Part shown: positions 1 through 8,170 of the stretch, piece after piece
Numbering within the stretch: position 1 is the stretch's first letter
Layout: the number at the start of each line of letters is the position of its first letter
NCBI GenBank assembly: GCA_024742815.1
Contig: JANSXX010000016.1
Location: forward strand, 17,274-81,273
Source of the DNA: HXMU1420-13 sp024742815
Lineage (GTDB): Bacteria; Bacteroidota; Rhodothermia; Balneolales; Balneolaceae
DNA length: 64,000 bases
Reading direction: 5' to 3'
Made by a program: the position numbers and the translations under genes
Notes under the pieces: generated by a model
Seen by the model: the letters and a program-made list of their open reading frames with translations, nothing else
What the model was told of the DNA's origin: nothing
Database searches by the model: none

Positions 1-2
1 TT

Positions 3-920
3 TGGACATTTACACTCTTATCCATTTTGGTGATGTATTTCATCTTTACAAAACTCTTCATTATCGTAGAGTTTCGCGAAGAAGTAATTCAAGAGCGATT
101 GGGTAAATTCAAAAAAAACTTACAACCCGGATTTCATTTCCTAGTCCCATTTGTAGATCGACCTGCTTACCGACGAGAAATGCGCGAGCAAGTGTTGGAT
201 GTACCCAGCCAAACTTGTATCACCAAAGATAATATTGAAGTTGCGGTAGATGGCTTAGTATATATCAAAGTGATGAATGCCTACAAAGCGAGTTATGGGA
301 TTTCCAATTATCAGGCTGCAGCTGTGAACCTTGCTCAAACTACGATGAGAAGTGAAGTGGGAAAAATTACGCTTGACGATACCTTTAGCGAGCGCGAAAA
401 AATGAATGAAAACATCGTTCGTGAAATAGATAAAGCAGCTGAACCATGGGGAATTAAAGTACTTCGCTACGAAATAAAGAATATCCGCCCTTCTAATGAA
501 ATCGTTGATACGATGGAAAAACAAATGGAAGCGGAACGTGAAAAAAGAGCTGAAATCACACATTCTGAAGGTTTCAGACAGTCTCGAATTAATGAATCGG
601 AAGGTGAACAAAGTAGTCAAGTATTGATTTCGGAAGCCAATCGCCAAAAAAGAATCAACGAAGCGATGGGTAAAGCCAAAGAAATCGAATTAGTGGCTGA
701 GGCAACGGCTAATGGCATCCAACGAATTGCACAGGCAATGCAACGTCCGGGCGGTGAACTTGCCGTTAAAACAAAATTAGTTGAACAATATATCGATGAA
801 TTCGGGCGAATTATCGAATCTTCAAATATTTCGGTGCTGCCTACCGAAACAGCTAATCTAAAAACCTTTTTCGAAGGGGTTAGCAAAGTTAGCGATCACA
901 CAAAATCTAAAGGAGAGTAA
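3..920 (+). CDS. SPFH/band-7 domain protein (stomatin/paraslipin-like), 5' end cut by window
   Basis: Membrane-anchored SPFH (band 7) scaffold protein, probably forming oligomers in the inner membrane and affecting membrane protein quality control or microdomains. The reading frame stays open to the window edge. The residues before TTG 27/ATG 33 form a hydrophobic stretch that aligns with the N-terminal anchor of the next gene, so the true start is probably upstream. After the anchor come the band-7 core (a 'QERLGKF...LQPGFHFLVPFVD' pattern) and an alanine/glutamate-rich helical C-terminal region with repeated 'RINE' and 'SEA' elements typical of stomatins. It is followed after 2 bp by a paralogue, so the two are very likely one operon and may co-oligomerise. 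No partner protease is visible in the window. Confidence 0.85.
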   Translation, partial: WTFTLLSILVMYFIFTKLFIIVEFREEVIQERLGKFKKNLQPGFHFLVPFVDRPAYRREMREQVLDVPSQTCITKDNIEVAVDGLVYIKVMNAYKASYGISNYQAAAVNLAQTTMRSEVGKITLDDTFSEREKMNENIVREIDKAAEPWGIKVLRYEIKNIRPSNEIVDTMEKQMEAEREKRAEITHSEGFRQSRINESEGEQSSQVLISEANRQKRINEAMGKAKEIELVAEATANGIQRIAQAMQRPGGELAVKTKLVEQYIDEFGRIIESSNISVLPTETANLKTFFEGVSKVSDHTKSKGE

Positions 921-922
921 TC

Positions 923-1918
923 ATGACCGGATTAGAAATTTTAGATACCGTCAGTTTTGGCCTTGTAATGGCCTTTTTGGTCTATTTGTTGGTTAAAGTA
1001 ATTCTATCCTTTCGATTGGTGCCCAATCAGTTTGCCTACATCGTTGAGCGGTTGGGGAATTATCAAAAAACACTGGGACCGGGTTTTCATGCACTTATCC
1101 CGTTTGTAGATCAAGTGGTTTACAAGCAAGATTTGAGAGAAGAAACCATTGAAGTAGAACCACAGGAATGCTTCACCAAAGACAACGTTAAAGTAGAAGT
1201 TGATGGTGTGATTTATCTAAGTGTGATGGATCCGGTAAATGCCAGTTATGGAGTTACTGATTATCGATATGCAGCCATCCAACTCGCGCAAACTACCACT
1301 CGATCAGTAATTGGTTTAATGGATTTGGACGAGACGTTCGAAGAACGTGCGTTTATGAGCAAAGAAGTAGTAAAAGTGCTAGCCGAGATGGAATTACCTT
1401 GGGGAATAAAAGTGCATCGTTACGAGATAAAGAACATCATCCCTCCTCGCACGGTGCAAAAAGCCATGGAACGCCAAATGACTGCAGAGCGTGATCGACG
1501 TGCCGTAATCGCCCGCTCCGAAGGTGTAAAAGGCTCTAAAATAAATGATGCAGAAGGTATTCGTGCCGAAATCATCAATATTTCTGAAGCAGAAATGCAA
1601 AGCCGCATCAACGAAGCTGAAGGGGTTGCAAAAGAAATTGAAGCTCTTGCAGAAGCAACAGCAATATCAATCGAAAAAGTAGCTGACGCTTTAAATGCCC
1701 CAATGGGTACCGAGGCAATGCGACTTCGATTAGCCGAAAAATATCTCGGAAAACTGAAGGGATTAGCACGAGAAGGCAATGATATTATCCTACCAAAAGA
1801 TATCTCTGATTACGATACTGTAATGGAAGGTTTATCATTAAAAGAGCTGGAGTTAAAATCGACTCCTGCGCCTACTCCAGTACCAACTATTAATAATCCT
1901 GTTCCTTCAAAAAAGTAA
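923..1918 (+). CDS. SPFH/band-7 domain protein (stomatin/paraslipin-like), second paralogue
   Basis: 331 residues. One N-terminal membrane segment (about residues 10-30) is followed by a band-7 domain ('YIVERLGNYQKTLGPGFHALIPFVD') and a long charged helical region with 'EAEGVAKEIEALAEAT'. The C-terminal tail is proline-rich. It lies 2 bp after another SPFH gene with the same domain order, so the pair looks like a duplication whose products form a mixed complex, as HflK/HflC do. That comparison is only an analogy. The ATG at 923 follows the preceding stop directly and an AAAGGAGAG sequence lies just upstream at about 909-917, a good ribosome binding site. It ends 1 bp from the convergent M23 gene. 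Confidence 0.88.
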   Translation: MTGLEILDTVSFGLVMAFLVYLLVKVILSFRLVPNQFAYIVERLGNYQKTLGPGFHALIPFVDQVVYKQDLREETIEVEPQECFTKDNVKVEVDGVIYLSVMDPVNASYGVTDYRYAAIQLAQTTTRSVIGLMDLDETFEERAFMSKEVVKVLAEMELPWGIKVHRYEIKNIIPPRTVQKAMERQMTAERDRRAVIARSEGVKGSKINDAEGIRAEIINISEAEMQSRINEAEGVAKEIEALAEATAISIEKVADALNAPMGTEAMRLRLAEKYLGKLKGLAREGNDIILPKDISDYDTVMEGLSLKELELKSTPAPTPVPTINNPVPSKK

Positions 1919-1919
1919 C

Positions 1920-2714
1920 TTAATAAGCCCGGTATTTTTGCCCTTCACGGGGCACTATCGGGCCGTTAGGTGTCGCAAATTTTACGGGTATGGTTTCATA
2001 TCTCCCTCCCTCGGTTGTCTTTTTTACACCAAAATGTAAATGAGGTCCGGTTACAAATCCGGTTGCGCCTGAGTACCCGATAAATTGTCCTAATTTCACG
2101 GATTGCCCAACTCGAACATGGGCACCATTAAATTGCAGATGAGAATAGTCCGCCATCGTGCCATCGGCGTGTAAAATGGTGATAGTATTAGCATCGTCTA
2201 CAAACTTTTTATCGTCTCCCCCTATCTCAGAATCTTCTTTAACTTCAATCACCATTCCTGCTCTAGCCGCATAAATTGGCGTACCCTCGGGCATCGAGAA
2301 ATCTATTGAATACTTGATATTACCTTGATGAGAAAACTCTCCGTTGTACCCTTGAGAAACACCATATTCGCTTCCATTTCGGAATGGGAACCTGTATGCG
2401 AATGAATCGTCGTGCCTTGCGAATACATCTCCTTTATAGGTGGTGTAGTTGGTTTCAAAGTTCCATGCTTTTGCCGGATTCACCGGTACCAGAGTAAATA
2501 GCTTTTCTTCACGATCGTATTTCAAAACTTCGACATGAGGAAGTGGTTTATCGCTGCTTAAATTGTGTAGCGATGCCGATAATTCGATGGTCATCGGATA
2601 AATATTAGGGTTGACCGCCCATATTTCGATCACACCGTTTTTCTCCAACTTGTAAACTTCAACTTCCTGATGGGAGGCGATAGACAGTAAAATCGAAAGT
2701 ATCAGAAAAATCAT
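1920..2714 (-). CDS. Secreted M23 family metallopeptidase (LytM-like)
   Basis: 264 residues with an N-terminal signal peptide (residues 1-15) and a C-terminal peptidase M23 domain (about 120-250). Zinc-site residues are visible: His129 and Asp138 ('HQGNIKYSIDF'), His192 ('YSHL') and the closing 'GPHLHFG' (His225, His227). This family cuts peptide cross-links in peptidoglycan, or acts as a catalytically competent cell-wall remodeler in the periplasm or outside the cell. The first 120 residues look like a beta-rich domain without a recognised family. The gene is convergent with the SPFH operon and divergent from the sigma-factor gene. All expected catalytic residues are present, so it should be active. 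Confidence 0.85.
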   Translation of the reverse strand: MIFLILSILLSIASHQEVEVYKLEKNGVIEIWAVNPNIYPMTIELSASLHNLSSDKPLPHVEVLKYDREEKLFTLVPVNPAKAWNFETNYTTYKGDVFARHDDSFAYRFPFRNGSEYGVSQGYNGEFSHQGNIKYSIDFSMPEGTPIYAARAGMVIEVKEDSEIGGDDKKFVDDANTITILHADGTMADYSHLQFNGAHVRVGQSVKLGQFIGYSGATGFVTGPHLHFGVKKTTEGGRYETIPVKFATPNGPIVPREGQKYRAY

Positions 2715-2774
2715 GCTTTAATTTAGTTGAGATAAAAGTACACACAAGTTTTGAAATTGCCTGTATATTCGGCC

Positions 2775-3359
2775 ATGAATTTATTGATGTTTTATTTACT
2801 AATTCTACTCGCTCTTAAAAAAGGTAGCGATCAAGACGATCCCGAGCTTTTACTGGCAATAAAATCGGGAGATCATAGTGCGTTTAAAAAATTTTTCGAG
2901 AAGCATCACTCATTCCTGTACCACTTTCTGCTGAAGAAAGGTTTATCTGAACAACAAGCCGAAGATTTAGTGCAACAAGCTTTTGTATTGATTTGGGAAA
3001 AGAGAGCAGATATTGACGAGCATAAATCGTTACGGGCTTATCTGTTTCGAATTGCGTACACACGCATGTTGAATGTGTTTAGAGATCATGAGAAGTTTGA
3101 TGATAATGCAGAAAGTGAACTGTCAGAAACTGAACAAACTGCGGATGGAGCGATTGAAAATCAGGAATTGGCTGATGCTTTAACAAAGGCTATTAATCAG
3201 ATGCCGGAAAAAAGACAAGAAGTGTTCCGGTTATGTTTTATTCAGGAATTCACGTATAAAAGTGCAGCTGAAGTTTTGGGTGTCTCCGTGAAAACGATTG
3301 AAAACCACATGGGACTCGCGCTCAAAGAACTACGCAATAAACTAGAAGGATTTCGGTGA
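2775..3359 (+). CDS. RNA polymerase ECF-type sigma-70 factor (FecI-like)
   Basis: About 194 residues from ATG 2775; TTG 2751 and ATG 2787 are alternatives and no strong ribosome binding site decides. Sigma region 2 runs from about 'DDPELLLAIKSGDHSAFKKF' through 'AEDLVQQAFVLIWEKR' and 'LRAYLFRIAYTRMLN'. Region 4 is the C-terminal 'FTYKSAAEVLGVSVKTIENH' helix-turn-helix. ECF factors of this kind are held by a FecR anti-sigma and released by a TonB receptor signal. Here a lipoprotein gene, a FecR gene and an STN-type receptor follow in the same direction. The hydrophobic N-terminal 'FYLLILLAL' is odd for an ECF factor and suggests that the start may lie further in. Confidence 0.85.
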   Translation: MNLLMFYLLILLALKKGSDQDDPELLLAIKSGDHSAFKKFFEKHHSFLYHFLLKKGLSEQQAEDLVQQAFVLIWEKRADIDEHKSLRAYLFRIAYTRMLNVFRDHEKFDDNAESELSETEQTADGAIENQELADALTKAINQMPEKRQEVFRLCFIQEFTYKSAAEVLGVSVKTIENHMGLALKELRNKLEGFR

Positions 3360-3363
3360 GGAT

Positions 3364-3418
3364 GCTGGTTGCTGGTTGCTGGTTGCTAGTTGCTGGTTGC
3401 TGGTTGCTGGTTGCTGGT
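3364..3418 (+). repeat. Tandem heptamer repeat, unit GCTGGTT, about 8 copies
   Basis: Seven full 7-bp units plus a 6-bp remainder begin 5 bp after the sigma-factor stop codon. One unit carries a single substitution (GCTAGTT). The tract lies between the sigma gene and the downstream lipoprotein gene. It is one of several loci with period-7 repeats in this window, each with its own unit. Confidence 0.9.
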
Positions 3419-3438
3419 AAAAAACTCGAAACATTCCC

Positions 3439-3464
3439 CACTTTTCACTTTTCACTTTTCACTT
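3439..3464 (+). repeat. Tandem heptamer repeat, unit CTTTTCA, about 3.5 copies
   Basis: Period-7 tract 20 bp after the GCTGGTT tract. The same unit recurs upstream of dnaG at 25437-25460. Shared units at distant intergenic sites suggest either a common copying mechanism or convergent slippage. Confidence 0.8.
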
Positions 3465-3566
3465 AAACAAAAAAATTCAAAACTCCATTAGGGGTACTTT
3501 CAATCTGGCGTGTATTAAGGGTGAGACACAAAAAATCATCCTTAAAACAAACATGAGGTAACTCAA

Positions 3567-4499
3567 ATGAAAACTCTAAGCAACTTAAACAACCTATCAC
3601 TTCTGGCGCTTGCCTTATTGGTAACTTTTGGTGCTTGCTCATCGGTTAATAACGATGTGGAAGCCATTTCAGCTGAAGATGTTGATCTAGCCGCACACAT
3701 TGTAACTACTTCCATCGCCGACGATGAGTCTGGCATGATGAGCAGCTTATACGATGCCTTTTCTGATGTGTCATCCGAAGGAATCACATATGGGGCAAAC
3801 AGCGCTCGTTTCAAAGCCGATCCTGAATCAGGAAATGATGGCAGAGGCCGCGAACGCAACTTCACGTACAGCTACGATCCGGAAACCGGAATCCATAGCC
3901 TTGATTACTCACGAAGTGTTCAAAATGGACTTTTTAGTAAATCAATTGAAGTAAATCAGGATATTATTTTCACTGATCTTGACGGTTCATTCATCGAATT
4001 TCCACGTCAAAACCGTGCTGATATAGAAGCTATTGCTTACTCAGGCTCTAAAGTTGGTGAACACTCCGGTCGTTATCGCAGTGGCAGTTTCTCAAAGGCC
4101 GATGATTTCCGATTAGCTGGAATCCACAATACAAGTTCGATTCTAACTTTAAGCGGTACACACACCGGTTCAGGAAATGCTGAAGGTGTAACCCGTGATT
4201 CGGTTGAAGCTTCCCGTTCTTACTCAATCAACCTTGAGTTTTCAGATATCGAAGTAAATAAAGACACCGTAAAAGCCCATGGTTCACTTGAGTTTGCAGT
4301 GAGCGGAACGATTACCTACAGCGTTACCATGAATAAAACCATAAATGGCGTTCCTGAAGAAACAGTGATGGATGGAACCATTGATTTATCTGAAGATGGA
4401 ACCGCTTTAATGAGATTCAACAAACTACCTAATACTGTACGATTTGCACTAGGTAATGGCGAGCGACGTGATAATGCAGCCAACCGACGTGGCAACTAA
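3567..4499 (+). CDS. Lipoprotein of unknown function in sigma/FecR locus
   Basis: 310 residues. A signal peptide ends in a lipobox 'LVTFGACSS' (Cys25), so it is a predicted lipoprotein of the periplasm or outer membrane. The rest is beta-rich with repeated alternating patterns ('SGTHTGSG', 'HGSLEFAVSGTITYS') and an Arg/Asn-rich C-terminus. I do not recognise a family. A ribosome binding site (GAGGT, 3554-3558) precedes ATG 3567. It sits between an ECF sigma gene and its FecR gene, where most such loci have nothing, and a perfect hairpin lies between it and fecR. It could be the main output of the sigma factor or a sensor component. Both are inferences. Confidence 0.75.
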   Translation: MKTLSNLNNLSLLALALLVTFGACSSVNNDVEAISAEDVDLAAHIVTTSIADDESGMMSSLYDAFSDVSSEGITYGANSARFKADPESGNDGRGRERNFTYSYDPETGIHSLDYSRSVQNGLFSKSIEVNQDIIFTDLDGSFIEFPRQNRADIEAIAYSGSKVGEHSGRYRSGSFSKADDFRLAGIHNTSSILTLSGTHTGSGNAEGVTRDSVEASRSYSINLEFSDIEVNKDTVKAHGSLEFAVSGTITYSVTMNKTINGVPEETVMDGTIDLSEDGTALMRFNKLPNTVRFALGNGERRDNAANRRGN

Positions 4500-4512
4500 T
4501 TAACCTAAGCCT

Positions 4513-4541
4513 AAGCAGGTCGTTGAAAAAGCGACCTGCTT
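4513..4541 (+). terminator. Hairpin between lipoprotein and fecR genes (terminator or attenuator)
   Basis: Perfect 10-bp stem (AAGCAGGTCG at 4513-4522 with CGACCTGCTT at 4532-4541), 9-nt loop, followed by a T-rich but interrupted tail. It lies 13 bp after the lipoprotein stop and 17 bp before the FecR start, so partial read-through could give more lipoprotein than FecR/receptor transcript. Confidence 0.65.
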
Positions 4542-4557
4542 TCCTATTTCTACCATC

Positions 4558-5520
4558 ATGGCAACTGATCAACAACTTCCACAAAACGATCCAGATTTGA
4601 TGCTGGCTCTGCAGCTGGGTACAAACTTAGATCAAGGTACACCTTTTGGTGCGTTGAATAATCCGCTTATCGATCAGTTGTTAACCGTTAAAGACAACGA
4701 ACTAGCCGACTATGTTATGCCGGCTTCTGTTTCAGATAACATCTGGAATCGAATCAATAAACTAACTGAACCAAAACAAGCCAATGTTACTCCTCTCTTT
4801 TCTCGTTCATCTGCTTTTGCTTGGGCTTCTGCTGCAGTGCTTGTAATCGCTGCATTTATAGGAATTTATTTGATATCGATGCAACCGCAGTTTGAATTAG
4901 TTGCGCAAAGTGATTCAAGTATATTAGAAATCACACTGGATGATGGTTCTGAAGTAACACTTCGTCCATTCACAAAATTATATGCAGACAAATCTTCCAC
5001 TGATCGTACGTATCGCTTAGAAGGTGAAGCTTTCTTTGATGTTGTCTCTGATGCAGACGCTCCATTCTCTGTGGATGCAACTTATGGAACGGTTACCGTG
5101 CTTGGCACTCGATTTAATGTAAGTGATTGGGGTGGTAAAGCAGTGGTTTATCTGGAAGAAGGACGTGTATCTTTCACCTCCAATCAAACCGGAGAACAGA
5201 TTGTGTTAAAACCCGGTCAGGCTTCTGAAATTTCTACTGATATGATACAATTACTAACCGAAGCCGACGCAGATCAATATACCGATTGGCAATCAAATCG
5301 AGTATTCTTCGACAATTCCGACCCACAGCAGGTAATCAACGAAATCAATCAACATTTTGGCATCACTATTACGATTAATCAACTTGAGGATCGTTCTGAA
5401 ATTTCAGGTACTTTAATGCTTGAATCCATTCAACAAACTTTGGATGATTTAGGCTTGGTATTAGGTGGAACATTCCGAACCGTAAATGCCAACGAATACG
5501 AATTTATTTCAATGGAATAG
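4558..5520 (+). CDS. FecR family anti-sigma factor
   Basis: 320 residues. Cytoplasmic N-terminus (1-85), one membrane segment (about 86-107, 'FAWASAAVLVIAAFIGIYLI'), then a periplasmic FecR domain (about 110-220) with 'LDDGSEVTLRPFTKLYAD', 'LEGEAFFDV' and 'TVLGTRFNVSDW'. The C-terminal domain (about 235-320, 'VFFDNSDPQQVINEINQHFGI') resembles the STN-like module seen at the end of FecR proteins. It is expected to bind the ECF sigma factor encoded upstream and to receive the signal from the receptor encoded 10 bp downstream. The arrangement sigma, lipoprotein, FecR, receptor supports one cell-surface signalling unit. Confidence 0.9.
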   Translation: MATDQQLPQNDPDLMLALQLGTNLDQGTPFGALNNPLIDQLLTVKDNELADYVMPASVSDNIWNRINKLTEPKQANVTPLFSRSSAFAWASAAVLVIAAFIGIYLISMQPQFELVAQSDSSILEITLDDGSEVTLRPFTKLYADKSSTDRTYRLEGEAFFDVVSDADAPFSVDATYGTVTVLGTRFNVSDWGGKAVVYLEEGRVSFTSNQTGEQIVLKPGQASEISTDMIQLLTEADADQYTDWQSNRVFFDNSDPQQVINEINQHFGITITINQLEDRSEISGTLMLESIQQTLDDLGLVLGGTFRTVNANEYEFISME

Positions 5521-5530
5521 CAAGCATACA

Positions 5531-8170
5531 ATGCATCGGTTTTACTGTTTTCTCGGGTGGTTTTTAGCTGTTTCAGCTTCTATTTCGGCGCAGGATTATT
5601 CCTATCAACAAAAAGCGCTGCTGGAAGTAATCCGTGATATCGAAACCCAAACGGAGTATCGTTTTTTATATCGCGAAGCTCTAGTAGCATCAATAACCCT
5701 TAGTTTTGATGCAGACCGTAACGAATTGTTTGATGCACTTGAATCAGCTATTGTTCCCATCGGTTTAGGCTTAAAAGTAGACTCCGAAAGAAAACAAGCT
5801 ATTATCTACAAAACCGGCATCCCAACTGAATCCCTAGAAACTGTTATAAGTGGATTTATTGTGGATGAAAATTCCGGAGAGCGTCTTCCGTATGCAACTA
5901 TTTCCTGGCGCGAGCAAGGTGAAATACGAGGTGTAAACAGCGATGAATCAGGAAGGTTTCGACTTTCAGCATCTATATCTCAGCCATCATTTACCTTATT
6001 AATTAGTTATGTGGGCTATGCTAGTCAAACGGTTACTTTGTCCCAAGATGAAACATCGAAAATAGATGATCTTACGGTTCGGTTACGTCCTAAAAAGTAC
6101 GACGGAAAGGAAATCATCGTTCAGGGAGTCAACTTTTATACTCCGAATGATACTCTCCTGCACGGGTTGATGAAAATCGGAAGTTTTAGTCCTTTAGGTG
6201 AAAGTAATGCTGTTCGATCATTACAAACCTTACCGGCTGTTTCACTAAATACTGCGATCAACGATGGCATCAATATTCGTGGGAGTGCTTCGGATGGTTT
6301 TCAAGTGCTACTAGACGGACAAACATTGTATAGCCAAAGTCATTTATTTGGGCTGCTCGATGCGATGAACTCGGAGGTTCTTCGATCAAGTGGTTTTTAT
6401 TACGATATCACACCGGCTCAATATCAAGCACCATTAGGTGGTACGCTTTCATTGATCACCCGCACAGGATCGCTAAACCAATACTCCACCAGCGTTGGCG
6501 TGAGTAACACAGCCTTTTCTTCTACAATTGAAGGCCCAATCAAACGAGGTAGTTCCAGTTTCCTTTTATCCGGGCGTTGGTCGTATTTAGACGAACTTGA
6601 TTGGTTCAACAATGCATCGATGATTGAATACGGTTTAGATGTAGATCGCCCACTTGATTTGTTTGTCGATCCAAGACTAGAAAACCGATTCGTTCGGGAG
6701 GTAACCCTCGATAAAATTGACGTACAAAGTACAAATGCTTCTTTTTATGATTTACATGGAAAACTGTATACCGAATTCAGGAATGGTAATCATTTAATGA
6801 TAAGTGGTTACCTTGGGAATGATGAAGCTCGGCAGGATTATCTACGCGACGAAACGAATACTATTACGTTAAATGAAACCTCCAATAATTGGGAAAATCA
6901 TACGATTAGTGCCACATTTTCAGCGAGTTTATTATCTAAGCTATTCTCTCAAACCAGCATTGGCTACACGAAATATTCCAGCGATTACTTAAAAGATGAT
7001 TTTGCCTTTCCTGTTCGAGGAAATTCAACCAATGGAAATGGCATCCTGAGTGATTCGGTACTCATTCAGCCACTAAATCTTGATAATACTGTTAAGCAAA
7101 TTGAAATAAAGCAGGATTTCAGTGCACAACTGCAAAACGGAACTGCGAATTTTGGTATCAATTACACCGACTTCAATGTGCGATATACTGAAATTGGGAT
7201 TATCAGAGAATCGTTTATCAGCCGCAGAACAAGTCAACTTGTTGATCTTTATTCTCAGTGGGATCAAACACTTGATTCAAAAACTTCTTTAAGCTTAGGC
7301 AGTCGGCTACATTATTTTAGTAATGGACAGTATTTAAGATTCTCGCCTAGAATCAAGTTATCCATTCAGGAAAGTGAAGCATTAAGGTTGGGACTCGGTT
7401 TCAGCAGAAATTATCAGTTTATCAACAGGCTCACCTTTTACAATATTAATAGTAACGATTTTTGGATACTAGCTAACGAAGATCAGCCGCCCTCTTCAGT
7501 AAATCATTTTTCTACGGGTATTTATTATCGTTTTGATGAATCCACCTATTTTCAAATAGAAGGGTATTTGAAGCAATTTGCGAATATTCGTCTGCATGAG
7601 TTAAACACCGGGCTGGTTTCTCAATCATTTAGAAATGAAGAATCCCCATGGTTTTATCAAAATGATGGAAGATCTCAAGGGGTTGAATTCTTACTCAAAA
7701 ACTGGTTTTCGGATGTAACGCTAACCAATACTTACACTTATTCATCGGCAGAATTGAAAAATCAGTTAATCAATAATGGTGAGTATTTTTATGCTGATTG
7801 GGATCGCAGACATCAAATAACTACTAGTTCAGACATAACCTTACATGAAGGTTTAAATTTATTATTGGCATGGACATTTGGCACCGGAACTCCAAGTCGC
7901 ACAGATATTTCACGATTATCAGAATCTGCCGAGCGTTTACCAAATTACTCAAGATTCGACATCTCCCTCAATTACAAAAAAGTGGTAAACAAGGCTAAAC
8001 TTGAAGCTGCATTTTCTATCTATAATGCGTTTAATCGCGACAATGTGTGGTATTCCGAGCGAAAGCAAGTTACGATCAACACGCTAAATAACACCTTTCA
8101 AGGTGCGGCATTAACTCACGTATACGATCTGGGAATTCAGCCTTCGTTTAGTATTAAAATCAGCTACTAA
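5531..8170 (+). CDS. TonB-dependent outer-membrane receptor with N-terminal STN signalling domain
   Basis: 879 residues from ATG 5531; an in-frame ATG at 5486 lies inside fecR and has no signal peptide after it, whereas 5531 begins one ('FYCFLGWFLAVSASISAQ'). Order of domains: STN (about 25-75, 'ALLEVIRDIETQTEYRFLY'), carboxypeptidase-like regulatory domain (about 100-185, 'ISGFIVDENSGERLPYATI'), plug (about 205-320) and a 22-strand beta-barrel ending 'LGIQPSFSIKISY' with a terminal aromatic. It imports a ligand through the outer membrane with TonB energy and, via STN, signals to the FecR encoded just upstream. The ligand cannot be told from sequence. Its last 11 bp overlap the convergent propeller/cyclase gene. 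Confidence 0.92.
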   Translation: MHRFYCFLGWFLAVSASISAQDYSYQQKALLEVIRDIETQTEYRFLYREALVASITLSFDADRNELFDALESAIVPIGLGLKVDSERKQAIIYKTGIPTESLETVISGFIVDENSGERLPYATISWREQGEIRGVNSDESGRFRLSASISQPSFTLLISYVGYASQTVTLSQDETSKIDDLTVRLRPKKYDGKEIIVQGVNFYTPNDTLLHGLMKIGSFSPLGESNAVRSLQTLPAVSLNTAINDGINIRGSASDGFQVLLDGQTLYSQSHLFGLLDAMNSEVLRSSGFYYDITPAQYQAPLGGTLSLITRTGSLNQYSTSVGVSNTAFSSTIEGPIKRGSSSFLLSGRWSYLDELDWFNNASMIEYGLDVDRPLDLFVDPRLENRFVREVTLDKIDVQSTNASFYDLHGKLYTEFRNGNHLMISGYLGNDEARQDYLRDETNTITLNETSNNWENHTISATFSASLLSKLFSQTSIGYTKYSSDYLKDDFAFPVRGNSTNGNGILSDSVLIQPLNLDNTVKQIEIKQDFSAQLQNGTANFGINYTDFNVRYTEIGIIRESFISRRTSQLVDLYSQWDQTLDSKTSLSLGSRLHYFSNGQYLRFSPRIKLSIQESEALRLGLGFSRNYQFINRLTFYNINSNDFWILANEDQPPSSVNHFSTGIYYRFDESTYFQIEGYLKQFANIRLHELNTGLVSQSFRNEESPWFYQNDGRSQGVEFLLKNWFSDVTLTNTYTYSSAELKNQLINNGEYFYADWDRRHQITTSSDITLHEGLNLLLAWTFGTGTPSRTDISRLSESAERLPNYSRFDISLNYKKVVNKAKLEAAFSIYNAFNRDNVWYSERKQVTINTLNNTFQGAALTHVYDLGIQPSFSIKISY

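Noticed and set aside
255..647. Long open frames antisense to the SPFH gene and similar antisense frames elsewhere
   Set aside because: They lie wholly within well-supported genes, have no family motifs and no ribosome binding sites.
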